Made by a program: the position numbers and the translations under genes. A DNA stretch of 64,000 nucleotides from Exiguobacterium flavidum (lineage in GTDB: Bacteria; Bacillota; Bacilli; Exiguobacteriales; Exiguobacteriaceae), in contig NZ_QPKS01000001.1 of NCBI RefSeq assembly GCF_003344535.1, positions 44,556 through 108,555 on the forward strand. The letters are read 5' to 3'. The stretch's first letter is position 1; each line of letters begins with the position of its first letter. The notes beneath the pieces are model-generated. The model saw nothing but the letters and a program-made list of their open reading frames with translations, was not told where the DNA came from and made no database searches. This document shows, one piece after another, positions 51,386-60,027 of the stretch.

Positions 51386-54109
51386 TTATTTTTGCAAGCG
51401 TTCCCGAAGGACCATCGGCAGGATGCCGCCGTGGCGGTAGTAGTCGATATCGACTTCAGAGTCGAAGCGAGCGATCGCCTCGAATTCAGTCACCTTGCCG
51501 TCTTTTGCCGTCGCCGTCACTTTGACGAGGTCGCGCGGACGGACCGATTCGTCGACTTGGATGCTGATCGCCTCTTCGCCCGTCAGACCGAGCGACTCAG
51601 CAGATGCCCCGTTCGCATATTGGAGCGGGAGGACACCCATCATGACGAGGTTCGAACGGTGAATCCGTTCGAAGCTCTCCGCGATGACCGCTTTGACGCC
51701 GAGGAGGTTCGTCCCCTTCGCTGCCCAGTCACGTGAAGAACCCATGCCGTAATCCTTACCGGCGAGGATGATCAGGCCCGTGCCTTCTTCTTTATACTTC
51801 ATCGCCGCATCATACATCGTCATCGTCTCGCCAGTCGGCCAGTATGTCGTGAATCCGCCTTCCGTACCCGGAGCGACCTGGTTACGGATCCGGATGTTCG
51901 CGAACGTCCCGCGCATCATGATCTCATGGTTACCGCGACGTGAGCCGTACGAGTTGAAATCGACCGGTGAGACACCTTTCGATACGAGGTACTGTCCAGC
52001 TGGGGTCGTTTTCGAGAACGATCCCGCAGGCGAGATGTGGTCAGTCGTGACCGAATCACCGAATTTCCCGAAGACACGAAGATCGTTCAACGGTTGGACC
52101 GTGCCTGCTTCCTTCGCCAAGTTCTCGAAGAACGGCGGGTTCTGGATGTACGTCGACTCTTCGTCGAAGTCATACTGATCGCCAGTCGGTACATTGAGAT
52201 CGTTCCAGCGCTGGTTTCCTGTGAAGACTGAATCGTACTCCGCACGGAAGCTCTCCGGTGTGACGACCGTGTTGATGATTGTCTGGATCTCATCACGTGA
52301 CGGCCAGATGTCAGCGAAGAAGACGTCTTGTCCGTCCTTACCTTTGCCGATCGGTGCGTTCATGATGTCGACGTCGACCGTACCCGCGAGCGCATAAGCG
52401 ACGACGAGCGGCGGCGACGCGAGGAAGTTCGCCTTGACGAGCGGATGGACGCGTCCTTCGAAGTTACGGTTACCTGAGAGGACAGATGATACGAGCAAAT
52501 CAGAACCCGTGATGGCTGCTTCGACTTCACGGTCGAGCGGACCTGAGTTACCGATACATGTCGTACAGCCGTAACCGACCGTGTTGAATCCAAGCTGATC
52601 GAGGTACGGCTGGAGTCCTGATTTCTCAAGGTAGTCCGTGACGACCTTCGATCCCGGAGCGAGCGACGTCTTGACGTAGCGCGGCACCTCGAGACCTTGC
52701 TCGATCGCTTTCTTCGCGACGAGTCCGGCACCGATCATGACGTACGGGTTCGATGTGTTCGTACAGCTCGTGATCGCAGCGATCGCGACGTCACCTGTAC
52801 GCATCTCGACCGCTTCATCCTCGAACTGGACGACCGCGACTTTGTCCTTCTCATCTGCCGAGAGACCGAATCCAGCGTTCCCTTGCGGAGCTGTCAGTGA
52901 TTTCTCGAAAGCAGTGTGGACGTCCGTCAGGTTGATCCGGTCTTGCGGACGTTTCGGACCAGCGAGTGCCGGTACGATCGTCGCGAGGTCGAGTTCGATG
53001 ACCTTCGTGAATGTCGGGTCTTCGTTTTGCGGCGTGTAGAAGAGGCCGTTCGCCTTCGAGTAGTTCTCGACCTTCTCGATCAATTCCTCATCGCGGCCTG
53101 TCAGGCGGAGATAGTTGAGCGTCTCCGTGTCGACCGGGAAGAATCCGCAAGTCGCGCCGTATTCAGGTGCCATGTTGGCGATCGTCGCACGGTCAGACAG
53201 TGACATCGTATGGAGCGAAGGACCGAAGAACTCGACGAACTTGCCGACGACGTTCTCTTGGCGAAGCATCTCCGTGACGCGAAGCGCGACGTCTGTCGCA
53301 GTCGTTCCAGGATGCATCTCGCCCGTGATTTTGACACCGATGACTTCAGGGACAGGGAAGAATGAAGGCTGACCGAGCATGCCGGCTTCCGCTTCGATTC
53401 CGCCGACGCCCCAGCCGAGTACACCGAGTCCGTTGATCATCGTCGTATGCGAGTCCGTACCGACGAGCGTGTCCGGGAAGACGTCGACTGTACCGTCAGC
53501 TGCAGCCTTCTCAAGGACGACAGAAGCAAGATACTCGAGGTTAACCTGGTGGACGATACCTGTCGCAGGCGGTACTGCACGGTAGTTGTCAAACGCCGTA
53601 GTTGCCCAGCGGAGCAACTTGTAACGCTCTTCGTTTCGCTCGAACTCAAGATCCATGTTCTTCTCGAGTGCTCCGGCGAATCCGTAAGCGTCGACTTGGA
53701 CCGAATGGTCGACGACGAGGTCGACTGGTACTTCAGGGTTGATGACCGATGGGTCCCCGCCAAGGTCCTGCATTGCCTTACGAAGTGACGCGAGGTCGAC
53801 GACCGTAGGAACTCCCGTGAAGTCCTGAAGGATGACGCGTGAAGGTTTGAACGGAACGTCGATATCCGTCGAAACTTGCGCAGTACCCCATTTTGCCAAG
53901 TTCTCAACATGCTCTTTCGTGATCGAACGTCCGTCCTGCTGACGCAGTACTGACTCGAGCAGTACGCGAATCGAGTATGGAAGACGGTTGACGTCAGTCA
54001 TACCCAATTCTTCGAGTTTTTGTAAGCTGTAGTAGTTGTAACTTTTCCCGTTCGCTTCGAAGGTACGGCGCGCGCCGAACACGTCTTGCGTAGTTCCAGT
54101 TTGTTTCAT
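51386..54109 (-). CDS. acnA: aconitate hydratase
   Basis: 907 residues, the size of AcnA/CitB. It isomerises citrate to isocitrate in the TCA cycle. The 4Fe-4S ligands are in [10 protein letters not shown] (first Cys) and [13 protein letters not shown] (the other two). In Bacillus the apo-form also binds RNA. AAGGGGG precedes the ATG. The promoter region holds a CcpC-like dyad and a cre-like site, so carbon regulation is expected. Confidence 0.97.
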   Translation of the reverse strand: MKQTGTTQDVFGARRTFEANGKSYNYYSLQKLEELGMTDVNRLPYSIRVLLESVLRQQDGRSITKEHVENLAKWGTAQVSTDIDVPFKPSRVILQDFTGVPTVVDLASLRKAMQDLGGDPSVINPEVPVDLVVDHSVQVDAYGFAGALEKNMDLEFERNEERYKLLRWATTAFDNYRAVPPATGIVHQVNLEYLASVVLEKAAADGTVDVFPDTLVGTDSHTTMINGLGVLGWGVGGIEAEAGMLGQPSFFPVPEVIGVKITGEMHPGTTATDVALRVTEMLRQENVVGKFVEFFGPSLHTMSLSDRATIANMAPEYGATCGFFPVDTETLNYLRLTGRDEELIEKVENYSKANGLFYTPQNEDPTFTKVIELDLATIVPALAGPKRPQDRINLTDVHTAFEKSLTAPQGNAGFGLSADEKDKVAVVQFEDEAVEMRTGDVAIAAITSCTNTSNPYVMIGAGLVAKKAIEQGLEVPRYVKTSLAPGSKVVTDYLEKSGLQPYLDQLGFNTVGYGCTTCIGNSGPLDREVEAAITGSDLLVSSVLSGNRNFEGRVHPLVKANFLASPPLVVAYALAGTVDVDIMNAPIGKGKDGQDVFFADIWPSRDEIQTIINTVVTPESFRAEYDSVFTGNQRWNDLNVPTGDQYDFDEESTYIQNPPFFENLAKEAGTVQPLNDLRVFGKFGDSVTTDHISPAGSFSKTTPAGQYLVSKGVSPVDFNSYGSRRGNHEIMMRGTFANIRIRNQVAPGTEGGFTTYWPTGETMTMYDAAMKYKEEGTGLIILAGKDYGMGSSRDWAAKGTNLLGVKAVIAESFERIHRSNLVMMGVLPLQYANGASAESLGLTGEEAISIQVDESVRPRDLVKVTATAKDGKVTEFEAIARFDSEVDIDYYRHGGILPMVLRERLQK

Positions 54110-54148
54110 GCGATTTCCCCCTTGCAGATGTTGACGATATCAAGCCCC

Positions 54149-54163
54149 TGATACCGCTTACTT
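54149..54163 (-). promoter_or_regulatory. cre-like site at the aconitase promoter
   Basis: Minus strand AAGTAAGCGGTATCA fits the 15-base cre pattern with one mismatch. It lies just downstream of the predicted transcription start. Confidence 0.5.
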
Positions 54164-54173
54164 GTTCTGTTCT

Positions 54174-54202
54174 ATCATAGTATAATATGCCGCTCGCGAC
54201 AA
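54174..54202 (-). promoter_or_regulatory. SigA-type promoter of acnA
   Basis: Minus strand TTGTCG (54202-54197), 17-bp spacer, TATGAT (54179-54174). Predicted start near 54167. Confidence 0.65.
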
Positions 54203-54225
54203 TTTGAAAGAACGAAACACCTTCA

Positions 54226-54240
54226 ATAAGTTTTTATTAT
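54226..54240 (-). promoter_or_regulatory. CcpC-type dyad ATAA-N7-TTAT upstream of acnA
   Basis: A perfect ATAA-N7-TTAT, centred about 66 bases upstream of the predicted start. This equals the position known for the CcpC dyad at Bacillus subtilis citB. Confidence 0.65.
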
Positions 54241-54288
54241 CACTAATCTTTTTCTAAATGATCATCGTTCTCAACGGATGCGCCTCAT

Positions 54289-54314
54289 GTTTTCCGAAAG
54301 CCTGATTCGGGAAA
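54289..54314 (+). promoter_or_regulatory. SigB-type promoter of the glycine-zipper stress protein gene
   Basis: GTTTTC (54289-54294), 14-bp spacer, GGGAAA (54309-54314), 40 bases before the start codon. Confidence 0.7.
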
Positions 54315-54353
54315 AACTGTCATGAGCTTAAGAAAGACAGGAGGAATAGTACC

Positions 54354-54845
54354 ATGCCGGATAGCAGACATTCACACATCGTCACCACCCTCATCTTCAA
54401 TGAGGAGGAACAGGCACGCAACGCATTCGCGCTGATCGACGACCTCCAGAAAATCAAGGAAGTCGACCTCGAACAGATGGCTCTCGTCCACCGGGAAGAG
54501 GACGGAGAGTTTTCCTTTAAGGACGCAGTAGACTTCTCCGGGCAGGATCAGTCCTTCAAAGGTTCGCTGATTGGCATGGCCGTCGGTGTGGTAGGTGGGC
54601 CGTTCGGAATGCTTGTCGGTTCCGTGGCCGGCTACTTGATCGGTGCAAACCGGGACGAGAGACAGGAACGGGAGTCGTTCGACCTGTTCAATCGCACGCT
54701 CAATCAGGTGGACGGGACGAAATATGGTGTCATCCTGATCAGCGAGACGGACGAAGATCATAAAGCCATCGACGCGATTGCTCTGGAACTCGGTGGGACG
54801 ATCCGGCGTTCCGGTGAGCAGCTCGTCGATACTTCAACAGATTGA
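54354..54845 (+). CDS. DUF1269-like putative stress membrane protein
   Basis: 163 residues. A soluble N-terminal alpha/beta part (ARNAFALIDDLQKIKEVDLEQMALVHRE, split over residues 21-48) precedes a Gly-rich membrane hairpin (GSLIGMAVGVVGGPFGMLVG, about 73-92, then VAGYLIGA). A second soluble part follows, with YGVILISETDEDHKAIDAIA. This is the layout of DUF1269-type proteins. CAGGAGGAA supports ATG 54354. A SigB-type promoter marks it as general stress. Confidence 0.82.
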   Translation: MPDSRHSHIVTTLIFNEEEQARNAFALIDDLQKIKEVDLEQMALVHREEDGEFSFKDAVDFSGQDQSFKGSLIGMAVGVVGGPFGMLVGSVAGYLIGANRDERQERESFDLFNRTLNQVDGTKYGVILISETDEDHKAIDAIALELGGTIRRSGEQLVDTSTD

Positions 54846-54873
54846 ACAGCGGAAAATCCGCTGTTTTTTTATT
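54845..54873. terminator. terminator between convergent genes
   Basis: AACAGCGGA / TCCGCTGTT stem with a 3-base loop and seven T. Confidence 0.9.
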
Positions 54874-55951
54874 TGACGTCGCGCCACCAGTGTCTTCGCG
54901 GCGGAGGTGCATCCAGTTCGACCGACTCCCCGATCCGTGGTGTAGCGACCTCTGTTCTGCCTGCCGCCGCCGCGAGCGCCCGTTCGACCGGTTCGTGCCA
55001 TGGATGAAAAGCAAGCGTGAACGCAGACCAGTGGACAGGCACCAGTAATTTTCCTTTGACATCAAGGTGCGCCTGCACCGTCTCTTCCGGCAACATATGC
55101 GAATCCTGCCAACGCGGATCATATTGTCCGCACTCCATCAGTGTCAAATCGAACGGGCCATACCGTTCACCTATCTCCTTGAAATGCGGTCCGTATCCGC
55201 TGTCCCCGCTGTAGAAGACGCTCCTGTCCTTCCCTTTGACGACCCAGGAAGACCAGAGCGTCGAGTACTGATCGAACCCTCTTCTTCCCGAATAATGCCG
55301 TGCAGGGGTACAGACGAAGCGGAGACCGTTTACTTCCGTTGTCCCGTGCCAATCGAGTTCGACCACCTTTTCAGGGGCGACGCCCCAGCCGATCAGCCGG
55401 CTGCCGACACCGAGCGGGACGATGAATCGACTTGCGCGGTCCTTGAGCAGCCTGATCGAGTGACGATCGAGATGGTCGTAGTGGTCATGGGAAAAGACGA
55501 CGGCATCGAGCATCGGCAGTTTTTCGACGGCAAAAGGCTCGCCGAGTTCGAACCGGTTTCGCCCGATCTTCGGGAACGGAGACGGCGCTGTGCCAAGCAT
55601 CGGATCAAAAAACACCCGGACTCCTTCAAGTTCGAGCAGGAACGCCGAATGTCCGAACCACGTCACCCTGTCGCCTTCTCCACCCGTATAAGCGAGTACA
55701 GGGAGCTTGTCTGCCGGTCGCAGCTGCGAGAGTCCTTGGAACTGATCCTTCAGGATTGAACGGAACGTCTTTGCGTCCGCGATTAGTTTGAACGGTTGTT
55801 CATTCACGAACCGGTCGTTCTTGAATTGTTTCGATTGACGGAATCTCGCTTTCTCTCTACGTCCCGGCGACTTGCCGAATTCAGGATAATATCTCATGAA
55901 CAATGCGACGCCTGACACTGCACAAGCAAGTGTCATCAAACTTTTTTTCAT
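54869..55951 (-). CDS. MBL-fold metallo-hydrolase (NAPE-PLD/UlaG-like), membrane-anchored
   Basis: 360 residues. One N-terminal hydrophobic helix is followed by a metallo-beta-lactamase fold: HSAFLLELEGVRVFFDPML, metal motif VFSHDHYDHLDRHS near residue 155, FSGDSGYG-like YSGDSGYGPHF, and final His in PVHWSAFTLAFH. It resembles proteins of the N-acyl-phosphatidylethanolamine phospholipase D/lactamase_B_2 group, probably acting on a lipid or phosphodiester. ATG 55951 follows AAGGTGGGG. The substrate is unknown. Confidence 0.88.
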   Translation of the reverse strand: MKKSLMTLACAVSGVALFMRYYPEFGKSPGRREKARFRQSKQFKNDRFVNEQPFKLIADAKTFRSILKDQFQGLSQLRPADKLPVLAYTGGEGDRVTWFGHSAFLLELEGVRVFFDPMLGTAPSPFPKIGRNRFELGEPFAVEKLPMLDAVVFSHDHYDHLDRHSIRLLKDRASRFIVPLGVGSRLIGWGVAPEKVVELDWHGTTEVNGLRFVCTPARHYSGRRGFDQYSTLWSSWVVKGKDRSVFYSGDSGYGPHFKEIGERYGPFDLTLMECGQYDPRWQDSHMLPEETVQAHLDVKGKLLVPVHWSAFTLAFHPWHEPVERALAAAAGRTEVATPRIGESVELDAPPPRRHWWRDVK

Positions 55952-56050
55952 ACGAATCCCCACCTTCTGACTCTCTTTCTCTCAATCGACTTCGACGCGA
56001 AAAAGGAATGACCTTTTTTTCAGCTGAAAGGTCATTCCATATCTCTTCGA

Positions 56051-56557
56051 TCAACGCTCAAGTTCGTCAGCATCCCACTTCGCCCGGTCACTGCGTTTTG
56101 CGCTCTCGCCGTCTTCCGGGAGCTGATCGGCATCCCATTTAGCCCGATCCGACTTGTCGATCGTATCGTGATTCTCGTAAGCATTCACTCCTGGACTCTC
56201 GACCTTCTTTCCATGATCCTCGGAGCGAGATGCACGCGTATGGAGATGATCACCTTTCTTATTGACGAAAAGGGCGAGACCGCCTTGTTCGATTTCCTTG
56301 TAGTGCCGCTCCGCCTCGTCCTCTGAATGGCCGACACGTTTCAGCGTCTCGCGGAGTGGCGATTCCTTAGTGAACTTCGCCTTCATCCGGTCCATCCACG
56401 ACTCGTCCGTCGTCTTGACATCCGTATGCCCAAACGACTGCTCATCCCGTCCGACGACCGTGATATCCTTTTCGTCATGCCCCTCCGCCTTCAGTTCTTC
56501 TACCTTGCGAAGCAAATGCGACTCTTCATGATAAATGCCGATGAATTTCTTCTCCAT
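56051..56557 (-). CDS. YflT-type general stress protein (GSP17M-like)
   Basis: 168 residues. The N-terminal half matches the YflT/heat-induced stress protein domain (IGIYHEESHLLRKVEELKAEG, split about residues 5-25, then DITVVGRDEQSF and KESPLRETLKRVG). The C-terminal tail is hydrophilic and holds the motif SDRAKWDAD twice (about residues 140 and 157). AAAGGATGG precedes ATG 56557, and a near-perfect SigB promoter lies 50 bases further up. Cytosolic, function unknown. Confidence 0.88.
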   Translation of the reverse strand: MEKKFIGIYHEESHLLRKVEELKAEGHDEKDITVVGRDEQSFGHTDVKTTDESWMDRMKAKFTKESPLRETLKRVGHSEDEAERHYKEIEQGGLALFVNKKGDHLHTRASRSEDHGKKVESPGVNAYENHDTIDKSDRAKWDADQLPEDGESAKRSDRAKWDADELER

Positions 56558-56606
56558 TCTCGTCACCATCCTTTGATTATTTGACAATCCTGCTTGCGCT
56601 CATTTT

Positions 56607-56632
56607 TTACCCTCCTCCCAATGAGCTTAAAC
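56607..56632 (-). promoter_or_regulatory. SigB-type promoter of the YflT-like gene
   Basis: Minus strand GTTTAA (56632-56627), 14-bp spacer, GGGTAA (56612-56607). This is essentially consensus. Confidence 0.9.
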
Positions 56633-56741
56633 AGAAGACTTGAAATCATGATCCGAGCTGTTTTTCGTTCATCGCTCCAGACATCAATAAAGGTCCCCTC
56701 AAGACGTCAGCGACGGCTCAAGGAGACCTTTGTACTTCTCT

Positions 56742-58322
56742 TTACTTCAACTGTTGCGGCGAGTCGACGAGTGTGACGTCCTCGTTCTTTTGGACGAAAC
56801 GCTCGTAGACGAAATCGTTCGCGAACAACAGCACCGGGTTCTCCCAGCGGTCGAATACGAGAACCGTCCGCGAGTCCGTCAACGACTTCGCACGGCCGAG
56901 ATCCTCCGGCTTCACCCATTTCGCGACCTGGAAGTTCGCAGCATCCTTCAGGATATCGACACCGTACTCGCCTTTGAGGCGATGTTCGAATACCTCGAAT
57001 TGAAGTTGCCCGATCGCACCGAGGATGATCTCGTTGTATTCGTTCCGGTAGACTTGGATCGCGCCTTCCTGTGCGAGCTGCTCGACCCCTTTTTGGAACT
57101 GCTTCGATTTCAGGGCGTTCTTCGTGTAGACCTTGAGGAACAGTTCCGGAGCGAACGTAGGCAGCGCCTCGTATTGAAGCGATGGGTCGCCGTTCGTGAT
57201 CGTGTCTCCGATTTGATAGTTACCGGAATCGTACAGACCGATGACGTCTCCTGCGAACGCTTCGTTGACCGTCTCCCGCTCGTCCGCCATGAACTGTGTC
57301 GATTGGGACAGCTTCATCTTCTTGCCTGTCCGCGTCAGGACGACATCCATCCCGCGGTCGAACTTGCCGGTACAAATCCGGACGAACGCGATCCGGTCAC
57401 GGTGATTCGGATTCATGTTCGCCTGGATTTTGAAGACGAAGCCGCTGAAGAAGTCCTGGGCCGGCTCGACCTTGCCTTTGTTCGACTCACGAGGCGTCGG
57501 TGACGGCGAGAGGTTCAGGTAATGCTCAAGGAGCGGCGTGATCCCGAAGTCGACGAGCGCTGAACCGAAGAAGACAGGTGTCAATTCGCCTTTTGCGATC
57601 AGTTCCTCATCATAGGCATTTCCTGCTCCGTCGAGCAGGTCGATCTCGTCCATCAGTTGTTCGTGCATCTCCGAGTTGATCGACTCGGAAAGCTCTTCTG
57701 AATGGAGTCCTTCCTCGCCGAGCTCGATCGTCTTCCGATCGTTCTTGAAGCAGTGGAACTGTTCCTTGATCCGGTCGTAGACTCCCTCGAACTGCATGCC
57801 TGAACCGGCCGGCCATGTGACGGCGACCGACGGGATACCGAGCACCTCTTCGAGTTCTTCCATCAATTCGAGCGGGTCGCGCGCCTGACGGTCCATCTTG
57901 TTCACGAACGTAAAGATCGGGATCCCGCGCATGCGGCAGACTTGGAAGAGCTTCTTCGTCTGTGCCTCGATCCCTTTCGCGGCATCGATCACCATGATGG
58001 CAGAGTCGACGGCAGTCAAAATCCGGTAAGTGTCCTCACCGAAATCAGAGTGACCTGGCGTATCCATGATTGAAACGATCTTTCCATCATATTCGAACTG
58101 CATGACTGATGACGTGACCGAGATGCCGCGTTGCTTCTCGATTTCCATCCAGTCGGATTTCGCGAACTTCGAGTTTTTACGGGCCTTGACCGATCCCGCT
58201 TCGCGGATCGCGCCTCCATGCAGGAGGAGCTTTTCCGTCAATGTCGTCTTACCAGCATCCGGGTGGGAGATGATGCCGAAGATTCGGCGTTTCTCCACTT
58301 CATTGAGTAATGTCTTATTCAT
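56742..58322 (-). CDS. prfC: peptide chain release factor 3
   Basis: 526 residues, a translational GTPase that recycles RF1/RF2 from the ribosome. GTPase motifs are SHPDAGKTTLTE, the switch RGISVTSSVM, DTPGHSDFGEDTYR and NKMDRQARDP. RF3-specific length and C-terminal domains are intact. It starts at ATG 58322 behind GGGAACG. A weak hairpin with GGTC/GACC arms at about 56690-56735 may terminate it. Confidence 0.96.
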   Translation of the reverse strand: MNKTLLNEVEKRRIFGIISHPDAGKTTLTEKLLLHGGAIREAGSVKARKNSKFAKSDWMEIEKQRGISVTSSVMQFEYDGKIVSIMDTPGHSDFGEDTYRILTAVDSAIMVIDAAKGIEAQTKKLFQVCRMRGIPIFTFVNKMDRQARDPLELMEELEEVLGIPSVAVTWPAGSGMQFEGVYDRIKEQFHCFKNDRKTIELGEEGLHSEELSESINSEMHEQLMDEIDLLDGAGNAYDEELIAKGELTPVFFGSALVDFGITPLLEHYLNLSPSPTPRESNKGKVEPAQDFFSGFVFKIQANMNPNHRDRIAFVRICTGKFDRGMDVVLTRTGKKMKLSQSTQFMADERETVNEAFAGDVIGLYDSGNYQIGDTITNGDPSLQYEALPTFAPELFLKVYTKNALKSKQFQKGVEQLAQEGAIQVYRNEYNEIILGAIGQLQFEVFEHRLKGEYGVDILKDAANFQVAKWVKPEDLGRAKSLTDSRTVLVFDRWENPVLLFANDFVYERFVQKNEDVTLVDSPQQLK

Positions 58323-58431
58323 ATATCTACGTTCCCTTCACGTTTAAAGATTCGTATCACAACTAATCTATCATACCGAATCCCGCTTCATTCGTCCACG
58401 ACGTCCATTGACCAAATCTTCAGAATGCAAT

Positions 58432-58459
58432 TTGACATCTCCTTCCGGTGTCTTGTAAT
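58432..58459 (+). promoter_or_regulatory. promoter of the leader-controlled exporter
   Basis: Perfect -35 TTGACA (58432-58437), 16-bp spacer, TGTAAT (58454-58459). Predicted start near 58466, giving a leader of about 245 bases. Confidence 0.75.
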
Positions 58460-58499
58460 CTGACGAAGAAGTTAAACCATGAAAAGGAGGAGACGTACA

Positions 58500-58577
58500 A
58501 TGAACCAGCAAATCATCGCACGACAGCAAAGCTCTGCATTTTCAAACACAATCGAAGTACGTCGACCTGCTGTTTAA
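58500..58577 (+). CDS. leader peptide, 25 residues
   Basis: A short frame from ATG 58500 to TAA 58575-58577, with a very strong AAAAGGAGG site 8 bases upstream, too good for chance. The peptide MNQQIIARQQ...EVRRPAV ends in a basic RRP-type stretch, a kind of sequence at which some antibiotics stall ribosomes. It lies in the transcribed leader of an MFS exporter, ahead of mutually exclusive hairpins. I infer it senses ribosome-targeting drugs by stalling. It is much too short to be an enzyme. Confidence 0.75.
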   Translation: MNQQIIARQQSSAFSNTIEVRRPAV

Positions 58578-58596
58578 TGTAACCGTTAATCAGGGG

Positions 58597-58673
58597 TGTG
58601 CGTACGTGGTTACGCACATGCCTGCCCTTATACAGAGACGGGTATGCCCATTTATGTGCGTACCCGTCTTTTC
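58597..58673 (+). promoter_or_regulatory. transcription attenuator with alternative hairpins
   Basis: Segment 1 TGTGCGTA (58597-58604), segment 2 TACGCACA (58611-58618) and segment 3, a second TGTGCGTA (58655-58662), can pair as 1:2 or 2:3. Segment 3 reaches into the 3' arm of a terminator hairpin (AGACGGGTA 58636-58644 with TACCCGTCT 58661-58669, then TTT). Pairing 1:2 leaves the terminator free, and pairing 2:3 would block it. The whole lies between the leader ORF and the exporter. Confidence 0.75.
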
Positions 58674-58711
58674 GTATTTAAAAAATACAGCACGTCTAAG
58701 GGGAAATCTTC

Positions 58712-59959
58712 ATGTTCAAAAAAGTAAGACAGCTCGATCGCAACATTTGGATCCGGTTCGGCGGGGAAACGATCACCGGTATCATGATGTTCATGATTGC
58801 ACCATTCCTTGTCCTTTATTATGCGGATAAGCTCGACTCGTACATGCTCGTTGGAATCATCATGGCGACTGGCCCGATCGCCGCATTGCTCGGTTCGATG
58901 ATCGGCGGCCGTCTCTCCGACATCTACGGGCGAAAACCGCTCATGGTCATCGCGATCGTCGGTGACGCAGCGGTGCTGATCGGCTTCGCCTTCGCCGAGT
59001 CGTTCTGGCCGCTCCTGCTGCTCAATGCGGCGCTCGGTCTGACCAATTCTCTTTTTCACCCTGCAGCAAGCGCGATGGTCGCTGATGTCACGGAGCCGGA
59101 GCAGCTGAACGAAGCGTTCGGCTTGCTCCGGATGGGGCACAACGTCGGCGCCGCATTCGGTCCGCTGCTCGGCAGTGCAGTCCTCTTCATCGACCGTTCC
59201 ATCATCTTCTTCTCTGCTTCCGCTTTGTTCGTCGTCTATGCGATCATCCTCCTCGTCTTCATCGTCGAGACGAAGCCTGAGAATATCGAACGGAATCCCG
59301 AGGAAAAGCTAGTCTCTCCTTTCGTCATCCTGAGCAAGGATAAGGTGTTCCTCGCCTTCGTCGGCGCAGGCATCTTCATCTCGATGGGCTTCTCGCTCGT
59401 CGAGAGCATGCTGCCCGTCTTCTTGAAGGAGTCGTTGCCGGGACTTCCAGACTCACAAAACCCGTTCCCTTACCTGATGGGTCTGAATGGTCTGATGGTC
59501 GTCTTGCTTCAATTCCCGATCGCAGCAAAGCTTTCAGGAAAACCGTTCGGCAAGGTGATGCTCGCAGGCGCGACAGTGTTCGGAATCGGCATGATCCTGC
59601 TCGCCATCGTACCTGCCTTCCTGTTCGAACTTGGCACGAACTATTTCGCGCTCGTAGCGATCCTGCTTGTCATCTACGCTCTTTACACGTTCGGCGAGAT
59701 GATCATGTCACCGGTCCAGATGACGTTCATCGCGCTCATCGCACCGGAAGATATGCGGGGAACCTACAACGGCGCGGCAAGCATCCAGTGGCTGATCGGC
59801 AGCGTGACAGCCCCGCTCCTAGGAAGCTTCTTCCTTGAAGGCGGAAGCGGAGGATATGTCCTCGCCGCTGTCGGTCTCGCCTGCATCGTGTCCGGCTTCG
59901 TCTATCTCGCTCTCGATCGAGCGATCCAGAAGACCGCTCGTATGAAGAAGACAGCTTGA
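58712..59959 (+). CDS. MFS multidrug-type exporter behind an attenuator
   Basis: 415 residues with 12 membrane helices. The MFS loop 2-3 motif is GGRLSDIYGRKPLMV near residue 70. The RFGGETITGIMMFMIAPFLV start and YTFGEMIMSPVQMTFIALIAP in helix 10 resemble MdtH/LmrP-like drug:proton antiporters. AAGGGGAAA precedes ATG 58712. Expression is probably controlled by the leader peptide and attenuator directly upstream, pointing to export of a ribosome-targeting drug, by inference. It ends at a strong terminator. Confidence 0.9.
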   Translation: MFKKVRQLDRNIWIRFGGETITGIMMFMIAPFLVLYYADKLDSYMLVGIIMATGPIAALLGSMIGGRLSDIYGRKPLMVIAIVGDAAVLIGFAFAESFWPLLLLNAALGLTNSLFHPAASAMVADVTEPEQLNEAFGLLRMGHNVGAAFGPLLGSAVLFIDRSIIFFSASALFVVYAIILLVFIVETKPENIERNPEEKLVSPFVILSKDKVFLAFVGAGIFISMGFSLVESMLPVFLKESLPGLPDSQNPFPYLMGLNGLMVVLLQFPIAAKLSGKPFGKVMLAGATVFGIGMILLAIVPAFLFELGTNYFALVAILLVIYALYTFGEMIMSPVQMTFIALIAPEDMRGTYNGAASIQWLIGSVTAPLLGSFFLEGGSGGYVLAAVGLACIVSGFVYLALDRAIQKTARMKKTA

Positions 59960-59967
59960 TCACAATT

Positions 59968-60020
59968 CAAAAAAGACACGCCCGGAATTCGACATCTTGA
60001 CGAGTTCCGGGCGTGTTCAT
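59968..60020. terminator. bidirectional terminator
   Basis: ACACGCCCGGAA.TCG / CGA.TTCCGGGCGTGT stem with an A run on the left and T-rich sequence on the right. Confidence 0.9.
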
Positions 60021-60027
60021 TGTGTTC

